Shown piece after piece: positions 10,290 through 20,561 of a DNA stretch of 64,000 nt (position 1 is its first letter; each line of letters opens with the position of its first letter). Origin of the DNA: Caldisphaera sp. (GTDB lineage Archaea > Thermoproteota > Thermoprotei_A > Sulfolobales > Acidilobaceae); the NCBI RefSeq assembly GCF_023256325.1, contig NZ_JAGDXI010000044.1, positions 62,001-126,000 of the forward strand. The letters are read 5' to 3'. The notes under the pieces were generated by a model, which did not search any database, was not told the origin of the DNA, and saw only the letters and a program-made list of their open reading frames with translations. Position numbers and translations under genes: made by a program.

Positions 10290-11522
10290 TTGGATTTTGA
10301 TTTATCGCAAGATGAAAAATTATTCAAGGAATCTGTTCACGAATTTCTATCCAAAGAGCTTAATCCTATATGGATAAAGATGGATAGCGAGAAGAAGATA
10401 CCAACAGATGTTATTCATAAGATGGGAGAACAAGGACTTTTTGGTATAGCAGTTCCTGAAGAATATGGTGGCCAAGGGGGAAGCTTCTTATTAGCTGCAC
10501 TAGCTGTAGAAGAGGTTGCCTACAATGATCCAGCTGTTGCAACAGCTGTTTTTACTTTATTAAACAATAGCTGGCCTTATATTTTGTATTTGTATGGTAA
10601 AGAAGAAGCAAAGCAAGAAATACTTCCTTTAGTAGGAAGAGGTAGAGGATTTTTTGGAATAGCTTCTACAGAAACAAGCGGAGGAAGCGATGTTGCTGGA
10701 GAAAAAACAACTGCTAAAAGAGAGGGAAATATATATAAAATTAATGGAGAAAAAATTTACATAAGTGGAGTCAGAGAAGCTTTAGAACAATTGGAATTAG
10801 GAAGCTGGTTCTTAATTGCAAGGACAGGAAGGCAAGAGGACAAACACAGAGGATTATCCAGCTTTGCCTTTATAGGAAACAAAAATGGTAAAATAACTCA
10901 AGGTTTAGAATATTCTATATTAAACACTATAGGAAGGCATGCAATTTCTACGGGTTTGCTTCATTTTAGTGATGCAATAACTGATTCGAATCATTTAATA
11001 GGAGAAGAAAATAAGGGTTACTACTTGGCAATGCAAGGATTTTCTATAGCAAGAGTTTTAGTTAGTGCAGCAAATATAGGTGCTGCCCAATGGGCATTAG
11101 AACAAGGAGTCAAGTATGCAAGAGATAGGAGAATGTTTGATGACAAACCGATAGCCTCTTTCCAAGGTGTTAGCTTTCCAATAGCAGAAGTAGCATCAAA
11201 AATTGAGGCCACAAGATTATTAATATATAAATCAGCTCAACTTGCCGACAAAATATTCATTAAAAAAGAGCCAGGATTTAAACCACAAGATCTAAATTAC
11301 TGGGCCTCCTCTTCAAAAATTATGGCCATAGAAACCGCATTTCAAGCGATAGAAACTACAATGAAAACCTACGGAGGTTATGCTTATACAGAAGAAGCAA
11401 ATGTGTTTAGAAACCTATTGGGAGTTCTTTCCTATCTGGTAGGTGCTGAAGGCTCTCAAAACATAATGCGTTATATAGTTGCGAGGGAGTTAATTGGAAG
11501 AGAATATGTTAAAGGAGATTAA
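10290..11522 (+). CDS. Acyl-CoA dehydrogenase
   Basis: AVPEEYGGQGGS, TETSGGSDVAG, YGGYAYTEE. Confidence 0.93.
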   Translation: MDFDLSQDEKLFKESVHEFLSKELNPIWIKMDSEKKIPTDVIHKMGEQGLFGIAVPEEYGGQGGSFLLAALAVEEVAYNDPAVATAVFTLLNNSWPYILYLYGKEEAKQEILPLVGRGRGFFGIASTETSGGSDVAGEKTTAKREGNIYKINGEKIYISGVREALEQLELGSWFLIARTGRQEDKHRGLSSFAFIGNKNGKITQGLEYSILNTIGRHAISTGLLHFSDAITDSNHLIGEENKGYYLAMQGFSIARVLVSAANIGAAQWALEQGVKYARDRRMFDDKPIASFQGVSFPIAEVASKIEATRLLIYKSAQLADKIFIKKEPGFKPQDLNYWASSSKIMAIETAFQAIETTMKTYGGYAYTEEANVFRNLLGVLSYLVGAEGSQNIMRYIVARELIGREYVKGD

Positions 11523-11528
11523 TCAAAA

Positions 11529-11891
11529 TTATTTTTGTTTACAATAATTTATTAATTCTCCAATTAATTCCGCGCAATTATTTACTTTTTCTTTTGCATA
11601 GATTGAGCTATGGTTTGACGCATCAAGTAAAGCATTTATTGTAGAGCATAACATGTCTTTCATTGATATTTTAAACAAATCCAAATCTCTTTCTTTTATT
11701 TTTAAATCTCTTGTTTGAACAAAAGGTAAAAAATCATCTAAAGAATACGTTCTTAGAAATATACCATCAGAGTTTATAATAAGTTTTCTATTGCTACCTA
11801 AATCTATTTGAGCTTCATATTCTCCTGCTGGAGGAGCCAAGCATGATATAAGCTCCATCTTTGATTTTTCTTCACAGCTACATTTCGACAT
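11529..11891 (-). CDS. Hypothetical Cys-containing protein
   Basis: 120-aa frame in tight gene context; no family recognised. Confidence 0.65.
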   Translation of the reverse strand: MSKCSCEEKSKMELISCLAPPAGEYEAQIDLGSNRKLIINSDGIFLRTYSLDDFLPFVQTRDLKIKERDLDLFKISMKDMLCSTINALLDASNHSSIYAKEKVNNCAELIGELINYCKQK

Positions 11892-11985
11892 ATTAACCCT
11901 CTTATCTTATTATAGCAAAAAAATAAAAACAGTAGTACTTATAAAACCCAATTGCTTAAGAACTATAAGGAAAAGGTGAAAAAAG

Positions 11986-12504
11986 GTGCCAGCATCACAA
12001 TTAATAAACAGGTTAGAATCAATATCGAAATCTATGTCAAGAAAAGGGAGCCTAAGCGCTATAGGTTCGACTTCTCTTGTAAATATATTAACATTAGTTA
12101 ACAAAATGAATGAAATAAGTAAATATGTGGAATGTCTAAGCTCAAATAAAAACTCTTGTACGAAAACAAATAAAGGTGTTCTATGCACAAGTGATTGCTC
12201 TAATACATTTAAGCTTGATAATGATGTTGAGACGAAATTATGGAAAATGGGAAGCAATGCTTTTGGATTTGCATTATCACCAGATTATATAGAGTTAGGA
12301 ATTAAAGACACGAAAATAGAAGTAACTCAAGATAAAATAAATATAAAAATAGAAAATAGCTCGATATCAGTTCCCCTTGACGAAAAAAGTATAATAGAAA
12401 ATAGCTCGATTATAATTAATGCAGCGAATAGAATTGATGAAGTTATTAGACACGCATTTAATGGCATATCAAGTTGTGCAAGAAACTCTGGAATAAAATG
12501 TTAA
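11986..12504 (+). CDS. Hypothetical Cys-containing protein
   Basis: 172-aa frame, divergent from 11529..11891; no family recognised. Confidence 0.65.
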   Translation: MPASQLINRLESISKSMSRKGSLSAIGSTSLVNILTLVNKMNEISKYVECLSSNKNSCTKTNKGVLCTSDCSNTFKLDNDVETKLWKMGSNAFGFALSPDYIELGIKDTKIEVTQDKINIKIENSSISVPLDEKSIIENSSIIINAANRIDEVIRHAFNGISSCARNSGIKC

Positions 12505-13029
12505 TTAAATAATACCAATATTTCTTGCATATAATAATATTAATATTGTCTTAGCATCCTCAATATTGCCATTATTTATTAATTCTAAAGCCTTATCTGC
12601 TTTAATTCTAAAAGTTTCAATTATTTCTGTCTCATCAAGATTTTGCTTTTCCTGTTTAGGATCAATTGCAACAAAGAAATACATATATTCAGTAGAATAT
12701 CCTGGAGAAAGATAGGCTTTTGTAATCAATTTTAAATTATCAGCAATTAAACCCGTTTCTTCTTTTAATTCCCTTATAGCTACTTCTTCAGGGGTTTCAT
12801 CTTTTTCAGCCGTTCCAGCTGGAACTTCAATAATATATTTGTTTATAGCAGGTCTGTATTGCTTTAATAAAACTACTTCTTTTGTATCGCTAAAGACTGG
12901 TAATATTGAAACAGTAATTGGCATAAATCTGACTTTAAATAAAAACATCTTCCTATTGTTAGGAAGAATTAAATCCTCAGATTCTACTATTATTTTGTTT
13001 CTAAAGTTATAAATTTCGTTTCTAGCCAT
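12505..13029 (-). CDS. Nudix hydrolase (ADP-ribose pyrophosphatase-like)
   Basis: Nudix box GTAEKDETPEEVAIRELKEETGLI. Confidence 0.92.
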   Translation of the reverse strand: MARNEIYNFRNKIIVESEDLILPNNRKMFLFKVRFMPITVSILPVFSDTKEVVLLKQYRPAINKYIIEVPAGTAEKDETPEEVAIRELKEETGLIADNLKLITKAYLSPGYSTEYMYFFVAIDPKQEKQNLDETEIIETFRIKADKALELINNGNIEDAKTILILLYARNIGII

Positions 13030-13102
13030 ATTATTATCCCCCAGAAATTTTAGATTTTTCTATTTATTAATAACTTTGCTTTAACTATAAACAATTAAGC
13101 CA

Positions 13103-13124
13103 TTGTTAACCGGGGGGTTAACAA
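13103..13124. promoter_or_regulatory. Palindrome TTGTTAAC-CGGGGG-GTTAACAA (copy 2 of 3)
   Basis: Perfect 9-bp arms TTGTTAACC/GGTTAACAA around a G-tract. Confidence 0.6.
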
Positions 13125-13148
13125 TAAAAAACAAATTAAAATAAAATT

Positions 13149-14378
13149 CTACTTTTTAGTTCTTCCCAACTTTTCGTGAGCAGACGCTAATTCTCCCGCT
13201 GCCTGTGCAGCCAACAAGTTAAGCTCTCCTGCTAAAGCAGTTGAAGCAATAATTTCTGCTAGCTTTAATGCATTAGACCCCTGAGGATTTCCGCCTCCTG
13301 CTATACCTAATAATTGTAATGCTTCTTTCTGAGTAGGAAGCCATGTACCCCCTCCTACAGTCCCTACTTCCAAGCTAGTTAATGTAACTGAAATATACAA
13401 GTCCTCTCCTCTTGTTTCAGTCCAAACGTAACCTAAGCTGCTTTCTACTACTTGAGCTAAATCCTGACCTGTAGCAAGAAATATAGCAGCAATAATATTA
13501 GCAAATTGCGCATTATAACTTAAACTACCAGAAACAGCGTTACCTAACAAATTCTTTGACTTATTTATGTAATCGATTTCATAAGAAGTTAACCTCATCA
13601 CATCCTTAAGGATTTCTTTTTTTATGATCGATTCTGCTATAACATACTTACCTCTCCCTAACAACTTATCTAAATAACTAGGCTTTTTATCAACACACAA
13701 ATTACCGCTTAAGCTAACGCATTTATGAGGCCCTTCATAGCTATCGTCTATATACTTGCATATTCTATCGCTAGCTATAGTTGCCATATTCATTCCCATG
13801 GCATCTGCTGTATTAAAAACAAATCTAGGCCAAACCATATTGCCTACAACAAAAACTTGCATATCCTTAAGTTCTCCATGGCTAGTAACTTGTTTTGTTA
13901 ATTCTTTAAATTGTGAAAAGTTAGATTTTAACCATAAAGACAGTTTACTTGCTTCTTCTACATTAGGAGTCCATATTAATGGTGCTCGGGCCATTCCATC
14001 ATATAAAATTTTTGTCTTTACACCTCCACTTAATGTTAACGTCTTTACACCTCTATTAACTCCTGCAACTAAAGCCCCTTCAGTTGTAGCCATAGGTACA
14101 AAAAATTCTCCTTTTGCATAATCTCCATTAATCTTTAAAGGACCTACAATACCTATAGGTACCTGAACTGCACCAATCGGATTCTCAATATTATGTCCAA
14201 CTAAATCTTCAAAATCTAGTAAAGTAGATGCTATGGCAGATAGTTTTACATTATACTTCCTTTCTAAATAAAGTCTCCTAACTAGAGCTGCTAAATTGGA
14301 ACTTTTTAATGTTTGATCTAGTCTGCTTATACTTATTTCTCCTTTTTCAAGTTTTTCTAATATCTCGTCTACATTCAT
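13149..14378 (-). CDS. hmgA: 3-hydroxy-3-methylglutaryl-CoA reductase
   Basis: ENPIGAVQVPIGIVGPL, DAMGMNMA, GTVGGGTWLPTQ. Confidence 0.97.
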   Translation of the reverse strand: MNVDEILEKLEKGEISISRLDQTLKSSNLAALVRRLYLERKYNVKLSAIASTLLDFEDLVGHNIENPIGAVQVPIGIVGPLKINGDYAKGEFFVPMATTEGALVAGVNRGVKTLTLSGGVKTKILYDGMARAPLIWTPNVEEASKLSLWLKSNFSQFKELTKQVTSHGELKDMQVFVVGNMVWPRFVFNTADAMGMNMATIASDRICKYIDDSYEGPHKCVSLSGNLCVDKKPSYLDKLLGRGKYVIAESIIKKEILKDVMRLTSYEIDYINKSKNLLGNAVSGSLSYNAQFANIIAAIFLATGQDLAQVVESSLGYVWTETRGEDLYISVTLTSLEVGTVGGGTWLPTQKEALQLLGIAGGGNPQGSNALKLAEIIASTALAGELNLLAAQAAGELASAHEKLGRTKK

Positions 14379-14792
14379 TTACTTTTGCACCAATACAGGT
14401 CTGAACTTTAGCACATAATAAATTAGACCTGCGTCCCTATCTTCTTGCGTTTTTCTTAAAGTAGCTTCAACTTCCATATCTTTTTTCAATGAATTAGCGT
14501 TAACTATATCTGTTAATTCAGCAGTTATTTTAGTAACTCCTAAATCTATTAATCCATAATATATAGGCGATTGATGTCTCGCCCCTTCCGGTATTGCGTA
14601 TATTGTTGTATAGGATATTAATTTCCCTCTCCTTGGTAATTCTACTAATTCTAGTTCCCTGCTTCCACAATATGGACATGCATTTTTTGGCGGGTAATGA
14701 ACCTTGCCACAGCTCTTACATTTAGCTCCATTTAATTTATATATTATCTCTTTTTTCCTCCAAAATCTAGATATAGATAAATCCATTGACAT
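14379..14792 (-). CDS. DUF35/OB-fold zinc-ribbon acyl-CoA-associated protein
   Basis: CKSCGKVHYPPKNACPYCGS; located between thiolase and HMGR. Confidence 0.92.
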   Translation of the reverse strand: MSMDLSISRFWRKKEIIYKLNGAKCKSCGKVHYPPKNACPYCGSRELELVELPRRGKLISYTTIYAIPEGARHQSPIYYGLIDLGVTKITAELTDIVNANSLKKDMEVEATLRKTQEDRDAGLIYYVLKFRPVLVQK

Positions 14793-14795
14793 AGC

Positions 14796-15938
14796 CTACA
14801 CCCCCTCAACTAAGGCTACATAAGAACTAGAACCTAATCCATTAAGAGAAACTACTAAACCCTTCTTAGCATTATTGGCTTTAACCCCTGGGAACTTGTT
14901 AGCTACTTGCAATGATGATTCTGCAATTTGATAAACACCGGTTGCACCTAATGGATGCCCTCTTGCCTTTAATCCTCCACTTGGATTTGCCAGAGGTCCC
15001 TTTCCTCCTGGAGAGAAATAACCTGTAGAAACTAGTTCAGCAGCCTTTCCACGATTAGCCAATCCAAGCGTTTCCAATATAATCATAGCAGTTATTGTAA
15101 AGGAATCGTGGATTTCTATAAAATCTAAATTAGATGTATCTGCTATATTTGATATCCTTCTAAAGGCCTCTGATAAAGAATCAAATAATAATGGATCTTC
15201 AGATAATTCTATAGAACCGTAACCAGTTGATGACTCTATTGCAGAAATTTTAGCTAAAGGCGAACTTGACATATCTTTATTAGATAAAACGATCGCTGCT
15301 GCTCCATCTCCTAATGGATATGAATCTAATAGTGTAATAGGATCTGCTAATATTTGTGATTTTGCTACCTTATCAGGCTTTATTGCAAAATTTAGCATAG
15401 CATATGGATTTTCCTTTGCGTTAGAATGCATCAATGCGGGCCAATAAGACATTAATTCTCTATCTACATTATATGTATCCATATATAGTCTCATTAATAT
15501 AGCAGCATCACCTGCAAAACCTATGTTATAGAACGATTTTGTATCACCATCATATAGCATTTGTAATTGCTTGTAAACTTTAGAGCTTACAAACTCATTT
15601 AATTTTTCAGCACCTATTACCAAGACTTTATCAGCTTGATGAGATTCTAATAATGATTTTGCAACTGAGATAGCTGCTAAACCACTTGCTTCTCCAGCTT
15701 CAACGTTTAGGGCCTTTATTCCTCTTAAGCCTAAAGATGTTGCCAAATAACTGGCAGTATCTAATTGATTATCCTGAAGAGACGATAGACTACTTGAAAA
15801 TACAAGGTAATCTATACCATCAACTCCTCCTGCTTGTTCTATTGCAGCAAATGCTGCATTTGCCGCTAAATCTTTTAAGCTATAATCATAATGCCTATCT
15901 ATCTTAGTCATTCCAACTCCTTCAACATAAACTACCAT
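14796..15938 (-). CDS. Acetyl-CoA C-acetyltransferase (archaeal thiolase)
   Basis: NPSGGLKARGHPLGATG motif; mevalonate cluster context. Confidence 0.93.
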   Translation of the reverse strand: MVVYVEGVGMTKIDRHYDYSLKDLAANAAFAAIEQAGGVDGIDYLVFSSSLSSLQDNQLDTASYLATSLGLRGIKALNVEAGEASGLAAISVAKSLLESHQADKVLVIGAEKLNEFVSSKVYKQLQMLYDGDTKSFYNIGFAGDAAILMRLYMDTYNVDRELMSYWPALMHSNAKENPYAMLNFAIKPDKVAKSQILADPITLLDSYPLGDGAAAIVLSNKDMSSSPLAKISAIESSTGYGSIELSEDPLLFDSLSEAFRRISNIADTSNLDFIEIHDSFTITAMIILETLGLANRGKAAELVSTGYFSPGGKGPLANPSGGLKARGHPLGATGVYQIAESSLQVANKFPGVKANNAKKGLVVSLNGLGSSSYVALVEGV

Positions 15939-15948
15939 TTATATCACC

Positions 15949-17004
15949 TCATTTAATTACATGAATTATAGACCTGCTTTTTGCGTATGAAGCATAATCT
16001 ATCAAAACCTTTCTATTTAAATAATCTTCAACCGTTGGAGCCAAGGGTTTTCTATTTTCAACTTCATCCGTGACTGTAATAAGATACGCATCACTACCGG
16101 CTCCGCTGCCAAAAGGAGCTAAGAGAATCTTTTGGCCTGGCTTTGCTTTATCTAAAACTCTTGCTAAACCCATTAATGCGCTTGCATTATAAGTATTTCC
16201 AATCATTGGAGTTACTAAACCATCTTTCATTTGATCCATATTGAACCCTAGGTCCTGACCAACCTTAACAGGGAATTTTCCATTTGGTTGGTGAAATATA
16301 GCATAATCAAAATCACTTGGTTTTAGTCCATTTCTTTCCAACAATGCTTTAACAGCATTTTCTATATGGTAAAAATATGCAGGTTCTCCAGTAAATCCTT
16401 CACCGTGCAATGGATATGGTTGTGATGCTCTTCTCCAAAAATCTGGTGTATCTGTAACAAATGTAACAGAATCTTCAATTATTGCAGATGCATTGCTTGT
16501 TCTACCTATAACAAACGCTGCAGCCCCACTTGCAGCAGTAAATTCTAACACATCTCCAGGATTTGCTTGGGCAGTATCACTTCCTATAGCTAAACCATAA
16601 TCAATTAGTCCTGATGCTGCCATACCTATTAATGATCTCATACCTTCGCTAGCAGCCCTGCAAGCAAATTCGAGATCACTGGCCATAGTGAAAGGCGTAA
16701 TTCCTAATGCCTCACCAATTATTGTTGCGCTAGGTTTAACAGCATATGGTTTTGATTCTGTACCAAAAAATATGGCGCTTATTTTTTTAGGCTCTATTTT
16801 AGATCTCTTAATAGCATTATAAGCTGCTTCATATCCCATAGTTAGTGAGTCTTCATCAGGACCTGCAATTGCCTTAGATTCAACTGCTAATCCTTTATAT
16901 TGATCTGGATGCCATCCCCAAATTTTTGCAATATCTGACAATGGGAGCCTATAAATTGGTATATAGGCGCCCCAACCATGTATTCCAGCTTTTGGAGTTG
17001 CCAA
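15949..17004 (-). CDS. Hydroxymethylglutaryl-CoA synthase
   Basis: EFACRAASEGMRSL catalytic Cys, FHQPNGKFP, GNTYNAS. Confidence 0.95.
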   Translation of the reverse strand: MATPKAGIHGWGAYIPIYRLPLSDIAKIWGWHPDQYKGLAVESKAIAGPDEDSLTMGYEAAYNAIKRSKIEPKKISAIFFGTESKPYAVKPSATIIGEALGITPFTMASDLEFACRAASEGMRSLIGMAASGLIDYGLAIGSDTAQANPGDVLEFTAASGAAAFVIGRTSNASAIIEDSVTFVTDTPDFWRRASQPYPLHGEGFTGEPAYFYHIENAVKALLERNGLKPSDFDYAIFHQPNGKFPVKVGQDLGFNMDQMKDGLVTPMIGNTYNASALMGLARVLDKAKPGQKILLAPFGSGAGSDAYLITVTDEVENRKPLAPTVEDYLNRKVLIDYASYAKSRSIIHVIK

Positions 17005-17315
17005 ATTATCAACACCTTATTTGTTTTTAGGTTATGTTACCCCTATAAAAATCTTCGCCAAATGACTAACCAATTATAGACAAAAGACGAATTAGCATCT
17101 ATATTAATTTACGGAAAGAACTATTTTAAGAAATTCGTAACATTCTTTAATCAATATTATTTTAACTTCCTTTGCAAACTCTAAATTATTTTTACCAATA
17201 TTTAAGCTTATGTTTTATAAAAATGTGATTTAATTGTCTTTATAAACTACATTTTAAACAGAACAAAAGCATAAAGTTATTAAGCAGATAGATGTTCTTA
17301 GAAATAAATGCTGGA

Positions 17316-17371
<56 letters not shown>

Positions 17372-17585
17372 CACCCATTAAGGGCTCCACAATTTTCTTG
17401 CATCCTATAGAAAAACGTTATTACAGCAATCAAAGTGATATTGTTCCCACCAATTTTATAGAAATCCTTTAATAATACGTTTAAAGGTGTTTAATCATTA
17501 ACCATAAAAATTTCTCATTTATACCAATAACATTTAATAGCTTAGAATTAAAATATCAGTCATAGAAAATATGAGGTGAAGATGT

Positions 17586-17768
17586 ATGCCTGAAAAATTC
17601 CCACCTGTTAAGGTAAAGGATCCATCGTCTGGTAAGGAAGTTGAGTTATCTCCCGTAAAGGTTTGGACACTAGCTCCAAAAAGCAGAAAGGGAGTTAAAA
17701 TAGGGCTTTTCAAGAGCCCTGAAACAGGTAAGTTCTTCAGGGCAAAGGTACCTGAAAACTACCCGTAA
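17586..17768 (+). CDS. creN7: Chromatin protein Cren7
   Basis: [53 protein letters not shown] is Cren7-like over its full length. Confidence 0.95.
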   Translation: MPEKFPPVKVKDPSSGKEVELSPVKVWTLAPKSRKGVKIGLFKSPETGKFFRAKVPENYP

Positions 17769-17869
17769 ATCTAAAGCAAAAAGATTTTAAATTTTTTTAT
17801 AATTATTTTTATGTATTTAAATTAAGAAATTAAAATCACTTAATAATGTTATAGATAAAAATTAAAAAT

Positions 17870-18148
17870 TTACTTTTCGGCTGCTTGAGGACCTTTTCCT
17901 AATACGGCATTCATAACGTTAGTTATAACTTGAGCTAGATGTTGAGGCTTTGTATAATATTTATCGTATTGATATCTTTGACCTTTATATGAAATTTCTA
18001 CCTGTTCATCGGAATCCCTAACAATCATGAAGTCAGCACCTTCCTTAGTTAATGCAAACGAATTTTTGCCTCTCGACTCTATTTTAAAGCCGTTTTTTGT
18101 TACCTCACTCCTTATAGCATCTTTTACTTGATCCAAATAGTCGCTCAT
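17870..18148 (-). CDS. Hypothetical protein
   Basis: 92-aa frame flanked by AT-rich spacers; no family recognised. Confidence 0.7.
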   Translation of the reverse strand: MSDYLDQVKDAIRSEVTKNGFKIESRGKNSFALTKEGADFMIVRDSDEQVEISYKGQRYQYDKYYTKPQHLAQVITNVMNAVLGKGPQAAEK

Positions 18149-18374
18149 ACCTCTATCACCTACTTCTAAAGTTTAAAAGGTACCCTTTAAATAAATTTAT
18201 TAATGGTAACAATATTTTTCCTTAACGGTGGGCATTTAGTGATTGAAACAAAATAATTAATATTTAGTGAATAAATTCAAAAAATATAAATGCATATAAA
18301 TAGGATTTATTAATATTCTTTTACCAATAAATCTTTATTTTCACTTAACAATATATATAAGTGGGTGGAATAAG

Positions 18375-20396
18375 TTGCCCTCTATAGATAAAATAAAGAC
18401 AATTTTGGTAATAGGAGCAGGTACTATGGGTCATGGAATAACTGAATTAGCAGCTATTGCAGGATATAAAGTTTACATTGCTGATATAAATAACGAAATT
18501 ATTAAAAGTGGTTTAGAAAAAATCAAATGGAGCCTATCAAAATTACATGAAAAGGGTAGCCTAAAAGAAAGCGTTGATTCTGTTATGTCAAGAATTATAC
18601 CTGTTGTTAATACGGACTCTCAAGGAAACTTCACAAAAGATTTTGAAAATGCGATAAAAGATTCAGACATGTTTATTGAGGCCATTCCAGAAAGGCTAGA
18701 TCTAAAGCAAAATTTATTTAAATTTATAGATAAAAATAGGAAAGCCGATACAATAATGGCAACAAATACGAGCAGTCTTCCTATTACAGAGATAGCTGCA
18801 GCAACATCTGCACCTGAGCTTGTTGTAGGAATGCATTTCTTTAATCCACCACCATTAATGCCTTTAGTCGAAATAATAAAGGGAGAAAAGACATCTGATG
18901 AAACGGTTTCTGTTACATACCAAATAGCTAAGAATTTTGGAAAGCAGCCTGTTATAGTTAAGAAAGATGTGCCAGGGTTCATTGCTAACAGGGTATTAGC
19001 AAGATTTTTGAACACAGCTTGTTGGCTAGCATATAAAGGCTTTTATTCAACATTAGAAATAGATTCTGCTGTAAGATACGGTCTAAACTTCCCTATGGGT
19101 GCTTTTGAGCTAGCAGACTATAGCGGCATAGATGTCTTCTATTTTGTTAACAAAGCGATGATAGAAAGAGGCTTTAAGATGAAACACTGTCCTTTATTCG
19201 AACAAAAGTTTAATGCAAAAGAACTAGGAATGAAAACCGGAAAAGGATTTTATGAATATCCAAAACCCGGAGCTTATGTTAGACCTCAAATACCAAAAGA
19301 ACTAGCAAACAAAGTAGACCCTGTTTTACTTTTGGCCCCAGCTGTTAATGAAGGCGCATGGCTATTAGAAAATGATGTTGCAACAAAAGAAGATATAGAT
19401 AAAGCTGTTATGTTAGGCTTAGGATGGCCTAAGGGATTATTTGAATTTGCAGATGATTTTGGTATAGATAAAATAAATACAGCATTAAAGCAACTAAAAG
19501 ACCTGCTTGGAGATCAAGATTTTGAACCTACAAAAATGCTAAAAGATATGGAATCAAAAAACGAGCTAGGAAGAAAAACCGGAAAAGGATTTTATGAATA
19601 TAAAAAAATAGAAGAGGTAAGTAAAAAAACAATATTAATAAAATATGAAAAACCAATTGCTTGGATAGTTTTAAACAGACCAAATAGACTAAATGCCATA
19701 TCTCCTGACATGATAAAGGAGCTTGGAGAAGCCCTGGATGAATTGGAATTAAACGACGATATAAGAGTTTTAATAATAACAGGTGCTGGAAGGGCTTTTA
19801 GTGCAGGTGCTGACGTAACGGCATTTGCGGGTATAACACCAATGCAAGCCGCCATATTTTCTAAGAAATTCCAGGAATTAACATTAAAGATGGAATTTTA
19901 CGCCAAGCCCATTATCATAGCAATTAATGGATATGCATTGGGCGGAGGTCTTGAGCTATCGATGAGCGGAGATATAAGAATAGCGTCAGAAAATGCATTA
20001 CTTGGCCAGCCGGAGATAAACTTAGGATTTATACCTGGAGCTGGTGGAACGCAAAGGCTTCCTAGGTTAGTTGGAAGAGGCCAATCAAAACTATTAATTT
20101 TCACTGGAGACAACATATCAGCAAAAGATGCATACGCATTAAAGCTCATTGATAAAGTAGTTCCTCCTGAAAGATTAGAACAAGAAGCAAGAGATTTAGC
20201 TCTAAAAATTTCAGAAAAGCCACCATTAGCATTAATGGCTGCAAAGCTTGCCATAGAACAAGGACTCGAAAGCAACATATGGGCTGGATTAAACTTAGAG
20301 GCAAACCTATTTGGTTTATTATTTAGTACTGAAGACGTTGCTGAAGGAGTTACTGCATTCTTAGAAAAGAAGAAACCTTCATTCAAAGGTAAATAA
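18375..20396 (+). CDS. 3-hydroxyacyl-CoA dehydrogenase / enoyl-CoA hydratase fusion (crotonyl-CoA hydratase type)
   Basis: GAGTMGHGI Rossmann N-terminus, two TGKGFYEY C-terminal HCDH repeats, crotonase ALGGGLELSMSGDIRIAS. Confidence 0.93.
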   Translation: MPSIDKIKTILVIGAGTMGHGITELAAIAGYKVYIADINNEIIKSGLEKIKWSLSKLHEKGSLKESVDSVMSRIIPVVNTDSQGNFTKDFENAIKDSDMFIEAIPERLDLKQNLFKFIDKNRKADTIMATNTSSLPITEIAAATSAPELVVGMHFFNPPPLMPLVEIIKGEKTSDETVSVTYQIAKNFGKQPVIVKKDVPGFIANRVLARFLNTACWLAYKGFYSTLEIDSAVRYGLNFPMGAFELADYSGIDVFYFVNKAMIERGFKMKHCPLFEQKFNAKELGMKTGKGFYEYPKPGAYVRPQIPKELANKVDPVLLLAPAVNEGAWLLENDVATKEDIDKAVMLGLGWPKGLFEFADDFGIDKINTALKQLKDLLGDQDFEPTKMLKDMESKNELGRKTGKGFYEYKKIEEVSKKTILIKYEKPIAWIVLNRPNRLNAISPDMIKELGEALDELELNDDIRVLIITGAGRAFSAGADVTAFAGITPMQAAIFSKKFQELTLKMEFYAKPIIIAINGYALGGGLELSMSGDIRIASENALLGQPEINLGFIPGAGGTQRLPRLVGRGQSKLLIFTGDNISAKDAYALKLIDKVVPPERLEQEARDLALKISEKPPLALMAAKLAIEQGLESNIWAGLNLEANLFGLLFSTEDVAEGVTAFLEKKKPSFKGK

Positions 20397-20459
20397 ATTT
20401 TATTGCCAGAATTAATGTAAATAAATTTTTAATCCTTTTTCTAATCTTAATAATATTGA

Positions 20460-20559
20460 AGCCGGGTCGTCTAGCGGCCCAGGATGCGGGGCCTTGGATG
20501 GCTTTCAGGTAGCCAAAGGAACCCCCGTGACCGGGGTTCGAATCCCCGCCCGGCTACCA
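20460..20559 (+). tRNA. tRNA-Gln(TTG), intron 20498-20521 (24 nt, canonical 37/38), CCA encoded
   Basis: AGCCGGG/CCCGGCT acceptor, T-arm CGGGG-TTCGAAT-CCCCG; bulge-helix-bulge with central helix CCTT/AAGG and 3-nt bulges GGA and AAC. Confidence 0.88.
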
Positions 20560-20561
20560 TT

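Noticed and set aside
17281-17300. Shared 12-mer TAAGCAGATAGA at 17281 and 27955
   Set aside because: Many 12-mer matches are expected by chance in 64 kb of AT-rich DNA; no extended similarity.
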